From Firmicutes bacterium CAG:95 (GTDB lineage: Bacteria > Bacillota > Clostridia > Lachnospirales > Lachnospiraceae), in contig FR902955.1 in NCBI GenBank assembly GCA_000438155.1, positions 1 to 14,611 on the forward strand: DNA of 14,611 nucleotides, in the 5' to 3' direction. The notes beneath the pieces were generated by a model. The model made no database searches. It was not told the origin of the DNA and saw only the letters and a list, made by a program, of their open reading frames with translations. A program made the translations under genes and the position numbers. Shown here one piece after another: positions 7,735-14,350 of this stretch (position 1 is the first letter of the stretch; each line of letters opens with the position of its first letter).

Positions 7735-7767
7735 AAAATGCCGACTATAAAATGTCGGCATTTTTCT
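7735..7767 (+). terminator. Rho-independent terminator after nrdD
   Basis: AAATGCCGAC (7736-7745) and GTCGGCATTT (7754-7763) form a perfect 10-bp stem with an 8-nt loop, followed by TTCTT. It isolates nrdD transcription from pyrF. Confidence 0.85.
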
Positions 7768-7794
7768 TGAAGCAATACATGGAGGAAAGAAAAT

Positions 7795-8730
7795 ATGATT
7801 AACAGACTTGTAGCACAGATTAAAAAGACCGGAGCACCGATTGTCGTTGGACTGGATCCGATGATGAAATTCATTCCGGAGCACATCAAAGAAAAAGCAT
7901 TTGCAGAATTTGGAGAGACACTGGAAGGAGCAGCAGAGGCAATCTGGCAGTATAACAAAGCAATTGTGGATGCGATCTATGAGCTTGTACCTGCCGTCAA
8001 ACCGCAGATTGCCATGTATGAACAGTTCGGACTTCCGGGACTTTCCGCATTTTATAAAACTGTACAGTACTGCAAGGAAAAGGGACTTGTTGTCATCGGA
8101 GATATCAAACGTGGTGATATCGGTTCCACCTCAGAAGCCTATGCGGTTGGACACCTTGGCAAGGTGCAGGTTGGAAGCAGGTCCTATTATGGATTTGACG
8201 AAGACTTTGTAACCGTGAACCCGTACCTTGGATCCGATGGCGTCAATCCGTTTATCAAGGTCTGCAAGGAAGAGAAGAAGGGTATTTTCGTATTGGTGAA
8301 GACCTCTAATCCGAGCAGTGGAGAATTCCAGGACCGCCAGATTGCAGATGCCGGAAACCGTCCGCTCTATGAAGTGGTAGGGGAACAGGTGGCGAAATGG
8401 GGAGAAACCCATATGGGCGATACCTACAGCTATGTCGGAGCAGTTGTCGGAGCAACCTATCCGGAAATGGGCAAGGTGCTTCGTAAAATTATGCCGAAAA
8501 GCTATATCCTGGTACCCGGTTACGGCGCACAGGGCGGCAAGGGCGCTGACCTCGTTCACTTCTTTAACGAAGACGGACTTGGTGCGATTGTCAATTCCTC
8601 CCGTGGTATCATTGCCGCTTACCAGCAGGAAAAATATGCGCGCTTTGGTGCAGAGAACTTTGCAGATGCTTCCCGCGCAGCCGTGCTTGACATGAAGGAA
8701 GATATTGAACAGGCACTGGCTAATCGTTAG
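7795..8730 (+). CDS. pyrF: Orotidine 5'-phosphate decarboxylase, long (type 2) form
   Basis: PyrF decarboxylates OMP to UMP, the last step of de novo pyrimidine synthesis, in the cytoplasm. At 311 residues it belongs to the longer subfamily, not the ~235-residue Bacillus/E. coli form. Visible motifs are VVGLDPMMKFIP (17-28) and the catalytic loop GDIKRGDIGSTSEAY (102-116) with Lys105 and Asp108. They continue with TVNPYLGSDGVNPF (140-153), LVKTSNPSSGEF (167-178), VGATYPEMGK (218-227), LVPGYGAQGG (239-248) and the phosphate-binding NSSRGIIAAY (267-276). GGAGG at 7781-7785, 9 bp upstream, fixes ATG 7795. A terminator lies 28 bp upstream, so pyrF probably has its own promoter, though none is obvious. 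The next gene is not pyrK or pyrD, unlike the common pyrF-pyrK-pyrD-pyrE order. Confidence 0.95.
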   Translation: MINRLVAQIKKTGAPIVVGLDPMMKFIPEHIKEKAFAEFGETLEGAAEAIWQYNKAIVDAIYELVPAVKPQIAMYEQFGLPGLSAFYKTVQYCKEKGLVVIGDIKRGDIGSTSEAYAVGHLGKVQVGSRSYYGFDEDFVTVNPYLGSDGVNPFIKVCKEEKKGIFVLVKTSNPSSGEFQDRQIADAGNRPLYEVVGEQVAKWGETHMGDTYSYVGAVVGATYPEMGKVLRKIMPKSYILVPGYGAQGGKGADLVHFFNEDGLGAIVNSSRGIIAAYQQEKYARFGAENFADASRAAVLDMKEDIEQALANR

Positions 8731-8795
8731 GAGTGTCAGCAGTGTAATGGTAATCAGACGGAATGCACGAATTAAGTAAATAGTATAAAAGAGAA

Positions 8796-8847
8796 TGGCT
8801 GTTCCTTTAGTAATTGTAAATTTCTGAGGTACAGCCACTTTATTTTT
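8796..8847 (+). terminator. Possible terminator after pyrF
   Basis: TGGCTGT (8796-8802) pairs with ACAGCCA (8831-8837). The 28-nt loop can pair partly (CCT with AGG), and CTTTATTTTT follows. The long loop makes it less certain than the nrdD terminator. Confidence 0.55.
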
Positions 8848-8936
8848 ACTAAAAAATCCTTATTCCGCTAGTAAAATTATGTTATTAAAGGTATAATAAT
8901 AGCATGTCAGGAATGGGGAGCGGTTTATAGGGATGA
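8848..8936. other. AT-rich gap with a weak promoter-like -10
   Basis: The stretch is non-coding. It holds an 8-bp inverted repeat, TTTTACTA (8844-8851) with TAGTAAAA (8869-8876), and a perfect TATAAT at 8892-8897 without a recognisable -35. The latter might be the start of pyrE transcription, giving a leader of about 290 nt through the pseudogene fragment. I see no PyrR-type loop. Confidence 0.3.
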
Positions 8937-9173
8937 ATTACATTAAATAAAAGAACATTTAAAAAGAACCTGGGGTTATTCACAGAAACTGGAAAATATA
9001 ATCTGTTGGCACAGTTAATTTCCGATGACAGTCACATACCTATCCGATTTGCCATCTTTAATGGAACGAATAAGGCATCTACCAGGGTGGAGAATGCAGC
9101 GATTTGTCAGTTGAAAAATCAGGGGTATCATGTTATGATTGTATCAAATGTCTATGACATAAATAGCTTATAA
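8937..9173 (+). pseudogene. Fragment of an AlbA_2 / ATP-binding (Schlafen-like) regulator-type protein
   Basis: Between an in-frame stop (8934-8936) and TAA 9171-9173 the frame reads TLNKRTFKKNLGLFTETGKY, then NLLAQLISDDSHIPIRFAIF and NGTNKAST. From memory this closely resembles the middle of AlbA_2-domain ATP-binding proteins, which normally continue into a 'YSVREFGNTCLL' segment of the GHKL ATPase part. Here the match ends at KAST and about 30 unrelated residues follow (RVENAAICQLKNQGYHVMIV, SNVYDINSL). There is no start codon with a ribosome binding site, and both flanks of the parent gene are missing, so this is debris, not a working gene. Its stop is 18 bp before the pyrE start. Confidence 0.6.
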
Positions 9174-9191
9174 CAAGGAGGATTTACCGGA

Positions 9192-9869
9192 ATGGAAAGC
9201 TACAAACAGGAATTTATCGAATTTATGGTGGAGAGTCAGGTGCTGAAATTTGGCGATTTCACTTTGAAGAGCGGACGGAAATCTCCTTTCTTTATGAATG
9301 CGGGAGCATATGTCACTGGAACACAGCTTCGTAAGCTGGGAGAGTATTATGCGAAGGCAATTCATGACAACTTTGGACTTGATTTTGACGTATTGTTTGG
9401 ACCGGCTTACAAGGGAATTCCCCTTTCGGTAGCAACAACCATGGCGATCAGTGAATTATACGGAAAGGATATCCGTTACTGCTCGAACCGTAAGGAAGTG
9501 AAGGATCACGGAGACACCGGAATTTTATTAGGAAGTAAATTAAAGGATGGAGACCGTGTGGTTATGATCGAGGATGTTACCACCTCCGGCAAGTCCATTG
9601 AAGAGACCTTCCCGATTATTAAAGCACAGGCTGATGTAGAGATTAAGGGACTGATGGTTTCCTTAAACCGTATGGAACGCGGATTGTCGAGTGACAAGAG
9701 TGCTCTCCATGAGATTAAGGAGAAGTATGGTATTGATGCCAGAGCCATTGTCAATATGGATGAGGTCGTAGAGCATCTGTATAATCGTCCCTGCCAGGGG
9801 CAGGTTGTCATTGATGATGAAATAAAGAAAGCCATTGATGCATATTATAAGGAATATGGCGCACGCTAA
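9192..9869 (+). CDS. pyrE: Orotate phosphoribosyltransferase
   Basis: PyrE joins orotate to PRPP to give OMP, the substrate of PyrF. The 225 residues are close to the usual ~210-225. It carries FTLKSGRKSPFF (23-34), GPAYKGIPLSVA (70-81), the flexible catalytic loop YCSNRKEVKDHGD (96-108) with the expected Lys, and the PRPP-binding motif VVMIEDVTTSGKS (123-135). AAGGAGG (9175-9181), 10 bp before ATG 9192, fixes the start. The region upstream is pseudogene debris, so its promoter is uncertain. Downstream, a small membrane-protein gene starts 46 bp after the stop with no terminator between, so pyrE probably leads a transcript that runs to 12533. Confidence 0.96.
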   Translation: MESYKQEFIEFMVESQVLKFGDFTLKSGRKSPFFMNAGAYVTGTQLRKLGEYYAKAIHDNFGLDFDVLFGPAYKGIPLSVATTMAISELYGKDIRYCSNRKEVKDHGDTGILLGSKLKDGDRVVMIEDVTTSGKSIEETFPIIKAQADVEIKGLMVSLNRMERGLSSDKSALHEIKEKYGIDARAIVNMDEVVEHLYNRPCQGQVVIDDEIKKAIDAYYKEYGAR

Positions 9870-9915
9870 GAGGTTATAAAATCAGAGGCCGCTATTTTGA
9901 AAAGGAGATTCCCCT

Positions 9916-10068
9916 ATGGATGAGAAAGTATATAAGACGATGAACAACACCGGAGCCTGGAGTATTGCAGTAGGAGTCATTTCCCTGGTCGTAGGGCTTG
10001 CCTGTGGTGTAATGATGATTGTGAATGGAGCGAGACTGTTAAGCAGTAAGTCCAAAATAATCTTCTAA
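9916..10068 (+). CDS. Small single-pass membrane protein, function unknown
   Basis: ATG 9916 follows AAAGGAGA (9900-9907) at good spacing and opens 50 codons ending TAA 10066-10068. Residues 1-13 are polar (MDEKVYKTMNNTG). About 15-37 form one hydrophobic helix (SIAVGVISLVVGLACGVMMI), and the tail is positively charged (ARLLSSKSK), favouring an inside C-terminus. The helix is glycine-rich with small-residue spacing that would suit helix packing. I recognise no family. The stop is 9 bp before the next membrane protein, and the tight spacing suggests the two are made together and may interact. The strong ribosome binding site and continuous layout argue that it is real despite its size. Confidence 0.7.
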   Translation: MDEKVYKTMNNTGAWSIAVGVISLVVGLACGVMMIVNGARLLSSKSKIIF

Positions 10069-10077
10069 GGAAACAAA

Positions 10078-10407
10078 ATGATGTGGAACAGAACAAAGGG
10101 ATATATTTTTACCAATAAAGTTCATTCACAAAAAGGTATTATGTCGACCATATTAGGACTGCTTTCCCTGATCACCTTAGGGACAGCGGTCTATTTTTCG
10201 TATTTGCATAAGGGAGAGCCATCGGTGCGGTACGCAACGGCGGCATTACTCGCCTCGGTGTTTATGGTGATCGGGCTGATTCTCGGAGTCCTTTCCTTAA
10301 GAGAACAGGAGAAGTTCTGGCTGTTCCGGATTCTGGGGATTGTGATGAACGTGCTTTCCTTTATTGTACTCAGTTTAATTTTATTTGCAGGAGCGTATAT
10401 AGATTGA
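10078..10407 (+). CDS. DUF6142-like integral membrane protein
   Basis: The protein has 109 residues and probably three membrane helices: about 20-40 (IMSTILGLLSLITLGTAVYF), 51-71 (TAALLASVFMVIGLILGVLS) and 82-105 (ILGIVMNVLSFIVLSLILFA). The polar start, MMWNRTKGYIFTNKVHSQKG, looks like the family I know as DUF6142 in Clostridia; this is from memory. No catalytic residues or transporter signature can be seen, and its role is unknown. AAGGA just upstream (10067-10071) overlaps the stop of the preceding small gene. Its TGA (10405-10407) overlaps the TTG start of the peptidase gene as TTGA, so translation of the two is probably coupled. Confidence 0.75.
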   Translation: MMWNRTKGYIFTNKVHSQKGIMSTILGLLSLITLGTAVYFSYLHKGEPSVRYATAALLASVFMVIGLILGVLSLREQEKFWLFRILGIVMNVLSFIVLSLILFAGAYID

Positions 10408-12533
10408 ATTCGATGATCAAAGAACGCCTGGAACTGGCGAAGGAACGTATTACAGAAATTAAAAATGAGAGCAATGTCGGAAGCTTTTCCGACTTTTTTG
10501 AAAAGACAGCAGCTTTTCTTGTGCTGCTAATGAAACAGCGGGAGCTTGTAGAAAGCGGAGAGCTGTTCCGGTGGGAGCTTTTGCAGCTTCAGGAGAACAA
10601 TCATGCGCTTTACGGGGATATCCTGCCGGAGCATTACGGTACAAGCTTTGGAAATCCGGAGTATTGTGCACAGGTTTTTGGAGAAGTGTATGGAAATATT
10701 CTGTGCTTTTTATATGGAGAACTCCGTGCCATGATTCCCTATACCTATGAGGGCAGGGATGAGGATCTTTTAAAGGGATTGGAATTATTCCTTGAAATTT
10801 ACGGTTCTTTCCGGTGCAGCCTTGAAGAGACGGAGGAATCCAGGAAACAGGAAGGACAGTTTGATCTGCCAAAGCCGGAGCACTTAAAGGAATCCCTGTA
10901 TTACTATATCAGTGATTATACCCGGGAAGCATACCATACAAAGATCCGGAACATGCTGGATGTTCATGCGGATTTTGCGAGGAAGATCATCGAGAAAGCA
11001 GACCTTTCCGATGTGAGATATCTGTATTACTTTGGAGAATATATTTCTGAAAACGAATTAAAGACGGCGGCTTACTTAAATACCCTTCCGGAAGAGATGA
11101 TTGCGAAGATGGAAGACACCTATACGGAAGGCTACCGGATTGGCTTTGAGGCAGGAAATAAGGATATTACGAAGAAAAAGATTGTAAACATCCGCTACAG
11201 TCTTGGTTTTGAACGGATGATCCGCAGGGCTGTACAGAATTTCCGGAAGATCGGATTGGAAGCGACCATTTACCGGGCAACGACTTCGGTGCTGGAGGGC
11301 AGAGGGATGAGCCGGATCGGGTATTATGGCGGCATTCCGAATAAGCAGTATGATTTTGACCACAAGGATGATCAGGCACTTATATTGGATAAAGCACTTT
11401 TGCAGGTGCGGCTCGAAGCCCTGAGGGAAGCCTATGAGGAATATAAGGAGCAGGCAGGTACGTTTGGAGGTCCTGCGGTAGTGGAAGTATTCGGCGAAAG
11501 GTCGGTAGAGTTAGTCAGTCAGAAGCATGCACTGCATTTATCCAAAGAACAGCAGCAGATGCTGGTGGAATATGCAGCGTCAGCCGGTGAACTGCAGAAC
11601 AATTACATTCACGGGGAAGAGCGGAGCTTTACAATTATTGCGTTCCCGGTACCGGAGATTGCTTCGGGGCAGGAGGATGGCAAAGAAGGCAAAGACCGCT
11701 ATCCGGAGATTTTCGATGCAGTGATCCGGATCAATACCCTCGATTACCAGTTATATCAGCGGATCCAACAGAAGATCATTGATGTGCTCGATCAGGGCAA
11801 ATATGTGATGGTAAAGGGAATGAACGGAAACCGTACCAACATGAAGGTGATGCTTCATACCCTGCAGAATCCGGACAGGGAAACGAATTTTGAGAACTGC
11901 GTGGCCGATGTGAATATTCCGGTTGGCGAAGTGTTTACCTCTCCGGTACTGACAGGAACAGAAGGAACCCTTCACGTAAGCCATGTTTATCTGGACGAGT
12001 TAGAGTATAAGGATCTGACCTTACGGTTTGAGGACGGCAGAGTGACCGATTACAGTTGTGCAAACTTTACAGCAGAAGAAGAAAACAGGAAGCTGATTAA
12101 GGATAATATCCTGTTCCACCATGAGACGCTTCCGATTGGTGAGTTTGCGATTGGAACGAACACGACCGCATTTGTGGCAGCAAGAAAATACCATATAGAG
12201 GATAAGCTGCCGATTCTGATTGCAGAGAAAACCGGTCCCCACTTTGCAGTAGGGGATACCTGCTATTCCCACAGTGAAGAGGTGCGCCTTTTTAATCCGG
12301 ATGGAAAAGAGATTATTGCAAAGGACAACGAGTGCTCCATCAAACGTAAGGAGGACAGCCACAAGGCCTACTTTAACTGTCATACGGATATTACGATTCC
12401 GTATGATGAACTGGGAGAGGTGAGCGTGGTGACCATGACAGAAGAAGTCATTCCGATTATCGAGGAAGGAAGATTTGTCCTTGCGGGCTGTGAGGAACTG
12501 AATGCTCCGTTTGATCAGGAAAGTATGGATTAA
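10404..12533 (+). CDS. M29-type (AmpS/AmpT) metallo-aminopeptidase-like protein with a long N-terminal extension
   Basis: M29 enzymes are cytoplasmic two-metal aminopeptidases of about 410 residues; this protein has 709. Residues about 260-700 align by spacing with the family, and the metal-site residues appear present. These are Glu509 (NIPVGEVFTSP), Glu580 (PIGEFAIGTN), Glu608 and His613 (IAEKTGPHFAVG), Tyr621, and His660/Asp662 (NCHTDI), matching the E-E-E-H-Y-H-D order of AmpT. The first ~250 residues are mostly helical (SFSDFFEKTAAFLVLLMKQR, YTREAYHTKI) and match nothing I know. TTG 10404 is preferred because GGAG (10389-10392) is correctly spaced for it and too far from ATG 10413. It is the last gene of the pyrE unit. 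Activity is plausible but unproven; it may be specialised towards an unknown substrate. Confidence 0.78.
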   Translation: MNSMIKERLELAKERITEIKNESNVGSFSDFFEKTAAFLVLLMKQRELVESGELFRWELLQLQENNHALYGDILPEHYGTSFGNPEYCAQVFGEVYGNILCFLYGELRAMIPYTYEGRDEDLLKGLELFLEIYGSFRCSLEETEESRKQEGQFDLPKPEHLKESLYYYISDYTREAYHTKIRNMLDVHADFARKIIEKADLSDVRYLYYFGEYISENELKTAAYLNTLPEEMIAKMEDTYTEGYRIGFEAGNKDITKKKIVNIRYSLGFERMIRRAVQNFRKIGLEATIYRATTSVLEGRGMSRIGYYGGIPNKQYDFDHKDDQALILDKALLQVRLEALREAYEEYKEQAGTFGGPAVVEVFGERSVELVSQKHALHLSKEQQQMLVEYAASAGELQNNYIHGEERSFTIIAFPVPEIASGQEDGKEGKDRYPEIFDAVIRINTLDYQLYQRIQQKIIDVLDQGKYVMVKGMNGNRTNMKVMLHTLQNPDRETNFENCVADVNIPVGEVFTSPVLTGTEGTLHVSHVYLDELEYKDLTLRFEDGRVTDYSCANFTAEEENRKLIKDNILFHHETLPIGEFAIGTNTTAFVAARKYHIEDKLPILIAEKTGPHFAVGDTCYSHSEEVRLFNPDGKEIIAKDNECSIKRKEDSHKAYFNCHTDITIPYDELGEVSVVTMTEEVIPIIEEGRFVLAGCEELNAPFDQESMD

Positions 12534-12535
12534 AT

Positions 12536-12556
12536 ACGAAAATATTTCGTTTTTCT
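12536..12556 (+). terminator. Short terminator after the peptidase gene
   Basis: ACGAAA (12536-12541) and TTTCGT (12545-12550) form a 6-bp stem with a 3-nt loop, followed by TTTTCTT, three bases after the peptidase stop. The stem is short and A/T-rich, so termination may be partial. Confidence 0.6.
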
Positions 12557-12584
12557 TGCAATGAAGAGATAATTCGTATATGAT
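12556..12584 (+). promoter_or_regulatory. purE operon promoter
   Basis: -35 TTGCAA (12556-12561), a 17-bp spacer and -10 TATGAT (12579-12584) make a good sigma-70-type promoter directly after the peptidase terminator. Transcription would start near 12591, inside the left arm of the inverted-repeat element, so nearly the whole element becomes the 5' leader of purE. Confidence 0.68.
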
Positions 12585-12585
12585 T

Positions 12586-12727
12586 TAACTATTCAGAACC
12601 ATGCAAAATTGCTTTCTGCGAATGCTTGCATTCAAGCAGAACAGCAATTTTATATGGCGAAGTAACCACATGAGGTAAACTTGAGTTGCGTCAGCAACGG
12701 TTTTACGAATGTGGTTCTGAATAGTTA
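12586..12727. repeat. 142-bp palindrome-bounded structured element in the purE leader
   Basis: TAACTATTCAGAACCA (12586-12601) and TGGTTCTGAATAGTTA (12712-12727) are perfect 16-bp inverted ends. Inside is a long hairpin at 12605-12651 with three stacked stems: AAAATTGC/GCAATTTT, TTCTGC/GCAGAA and GAATGC/GCATTC. A second branch at 12664-12716 has AACCACAT/ATGTGGTT, GTAAAC against GTTTTAC with one bulge, and GTTGC-GTCA-GCAAC. AACCACAT competes with the left 16-bp arm for part of the right arm, so two alternative folds are possible. It could be a MITE/REP-like repeat or a leader RNA. It does not show the purine, ZTP or PRPP/ykkC riboswitch cores I know. Confidence 0.75.
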
Positions 12728-12768
12728 CTTTATGATCAGATAAGCGTCAATTACAGGAGGAAATAGAA

Positions 12769-13269
12769 ATGCCAATGGTAGGAATTGTGATGGGCAGCGA
12801 CTCAGACCTTAAGGTGATGAGCAGCGCGGCAGCAATGCTGGAAGAACTGGGGATCGAATATGAGATGAGAATTATTTCCGCTCATCGGGAACCGGATCTG
12901 TTAATTGAATGGACGAGAACGGCGAAGGATCGTGGAATTAAGGTAATGATCGCAGGTGCGGGCATGGCAGCAGCACTGCCGGGAATGTGTGCCGCATTAT
13001 TCCCGCTTCCGGTAATCGGTGTTCCGCTTTCGGGTAAGAATCTTGAGGGAATGGATGCAGTGTTTTCCATTATGCAGATGCCTCCCGGAATTCCTGTTGC
13101 AACCGTTGCCATTGACGGAGCGAAGAACGCGGCCATTCTTGCAGCGAAAATGCTGGCAACCGGGGATGAGGAGCTGCTTGCAAAGATTGAGAGCTATACC
13201 GGGAACCTGAAGAAGCAGGTAGAGGCCAAGGACGCGAAGCTGCAGCAGGTTGGATATGCAAATTATTAA
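12769..13269 (+). CDS. purE: N5-carboxyaminoimidazole ribonucleotide mutase (class I PurE)
   Basis: PurE converts N5-CAIR to CAIR in de novo IMP synthesis. The 166 residues match the usual ~160-170 and carry GIVMGSDSDLKVM (5-17), IISAHREPD (35-43, with catalytic His39), AGAGMAAALPGMCAA (62-76), PVIGVPLSG (81-89) and QMPPGIPVATVAI (103-115). Overall it is class I, not the Treponema/animal class II type. One residue is odd: the family's AAHLPG motif has its histidine (E. coli His75) replaced by Ala69. AGGAGG (12755-12760), 8 bp upstream, fixes ATG 12769. It is the first gene of purE-purM-purN. purK, which makes N5-CAIR, is not nearby, so whether this enzyme acts as a mutase or uses CO2 directly cannot be decided here. 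Confidence 0.94.
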   Translation: MPMVGIVMGSDSDLKVMSSAAAMLEELGIEYEMRIISAHREPDLLIEWTRTAKDRGIKVMIAGAGMAAALPGMCAALFPLPVIGVPLSGKNLEGMDAVFSIMQMPPGIPVATVAIDGAKNAAILAAKMLATGDEELLAKIESYTGNLKKQVEAKDAKLQQVGYANY

Positions 13270-13324
13270 AGGATTTAATTAATGTTATGTTAACTACATG
13301 ATGAAACAAGAAAAGGAGAACGAC

Positions 13325-14350
13325 ATGGATTATAAGACAGCCGGTGAGGATATCGAAGCAGGATATGAATCCGTAGAATTAATGAAAAAGTATGTGAAGG
13401 AAACGATGAGACCAGAGGTCCTTGGAGGACTGGGCGGCTTTTCGGGAGCTTTTTCCTTAAAGAATATTAAAGATATGGAGGATCCGGTATTATTATCAGG
13501 AACTGACGGCTGTGGCACGAAGGTGAAGCTGGCGTTCTTAATGGACAAGCATGATACCATTGGAATTGATGCGGTTGCCATGTGTGTGAACGATGTAGCC
13601 TGTGCCGGTGGAGAATCCCTGTTTTTCCTTGATTATATTGCGTGTGGAAAGAACTATCCGGAGAAGATTGCCACGATCGTAAAGGGTGTTGCGGAAGGCT
13701 GTAAGAAGGCAGGAGCAGCCCTCATCGGTGGAGAAACCGCAGAGCATCCAGGACTGATGCCGGAGGATGAATACGATCTTGCAGGCTTTGCAGTCGGTGT
13801 GGCAGACCGTAAGGAGCTGATTACCGGAGCGGATATCAAGGCAGGTGATGTGTTAATCGGCATTGCTTCCTCCGGTGTACACAGCAATGGCTTTTCACTG
13901 GTTCGTAAGGTGTTTGAAATGACGAAGGAGTCTCTTACCACCTATTATGATGAGCTTGGTATGACCTTGGGAGAAGCGTTAATTACACCGACCAAAATCT
14001 ATGTGAAGACCTTAAAGGCAATTAAGGATGCCGGTGTAACAGTAAAGGGCTGCAGCCATATTACCGGCGGCGGCTTCTATGAAAATATTCCCCGTATGCT
14101 TCCGGACGGTGTGCGTGCGCAGGTACAGAAGGACAGCTATCCGGTGCTTCCAATTTTTAAATTATTACAGAAGACCGGAAATATTGCAGAGCAGATGATG
14201 TACAATACCTTTAATATGGGACTTGGCATGGTGCTGGCAATTGATCCTGCCGATCAGGACAGGGTGCTTGCAGCAATCAAAGAGGCCGGAGAAGAAGGCT
14301 ATGTGGTTGGAAATGTCATTGCTGGTGAAAAGGGTGTAGACTTATGTTAA
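13325..14350 (+). CDS. purM: Phosphoribosylformylglycinamidine cyclo-ligase (AIR synthetase)
   Basis: PurM closes the imidazole ring: FGAM plus ATP gives AIR. The 341 residues from ATG 13325 fit the family's ~345. AAAAGGAG (13311-13318), 6 bp upstream, selects this start over the ATG at 13298, which would place that site inside the coding region. Motifs are GGFSGAF (37-43), LLSGTDGCGTKVK (56-68, ATP/metal binding), GIDAVAMCVNDV (80-91), LIGGETAEHPG (133-143), IGIASSGVHSNGF (178-190) and SHITGGGFYENIPR (244-257), all typical and complete. It begins 55 bp after purE and its last 7 bp overlap purN, so the three genes are probably one operon. Confidence 0.95.
   Translation: MDYKTAGEDIEAGYESVELMKKYVKETMRPEVLGGLGGFSGAFSLKNIKDMEDPVLLSGTDGCGTKVKLAFLMDKHDTIGIDAVAMCVNDVACAGGESLFFLDYIACGKNYPEKIATIVKGVAEGCKKAGAALIGGETAEHPGLMPEDEYDLAGFAVGVADRKELITGADIKAGDVLIGIASSGVHSNGFSLVRKVFEMTKESLTTYYDELGMTLGEALITPTKIYVKTLKAIKDAGVTVKGCSHITGGGFYENIPRMLPDGVRAQVQKDSYPVLPIFKLLQKTGNIAEQMMYNTFNMGLGMVLAIDPADQDRVLAAIKEAGEEGYVVGNVIAGEKGVDLC

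Noticed and set aside
8131..8838. 235-codon minus-strand frame across pyrF
   Set aside because: It lies antisense to a clearly coding, motif-complete pyrF. Its translation shows no family features and it has no ribosome binding site. The same applies to the 155-codon minus-strand frame at 6620-7087 inside nrdD.
12579..12736. TATGAT at 12579-12584 and 12731-12736 as a target-site duplication around the purE-leader element
   Set aside because: The copies are not flush with the inverted repeats (1 bp and 3 bp away), and the left copy is explained as the purE -10 hexamer. A 6-bp A/T-rich match can easily be chance.
12586..12768. Known purine, ZTP or PRPP/ykkC riboswitch in the purE leader
   Set aside because: I looked for the conserved purine-riboswitch junctions, the ZTP GGGAGC-type pseudoknot segment and the ykkC core, and did not find them in the right arrangement.
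13298..13324. Earlier purM start at ATG 13298
   Set aside because: It would add nine residues not typical of PurM and would place the strong AAAAGGAG site inside the coding sequence. ATG 13325 is correctly spaced from it.
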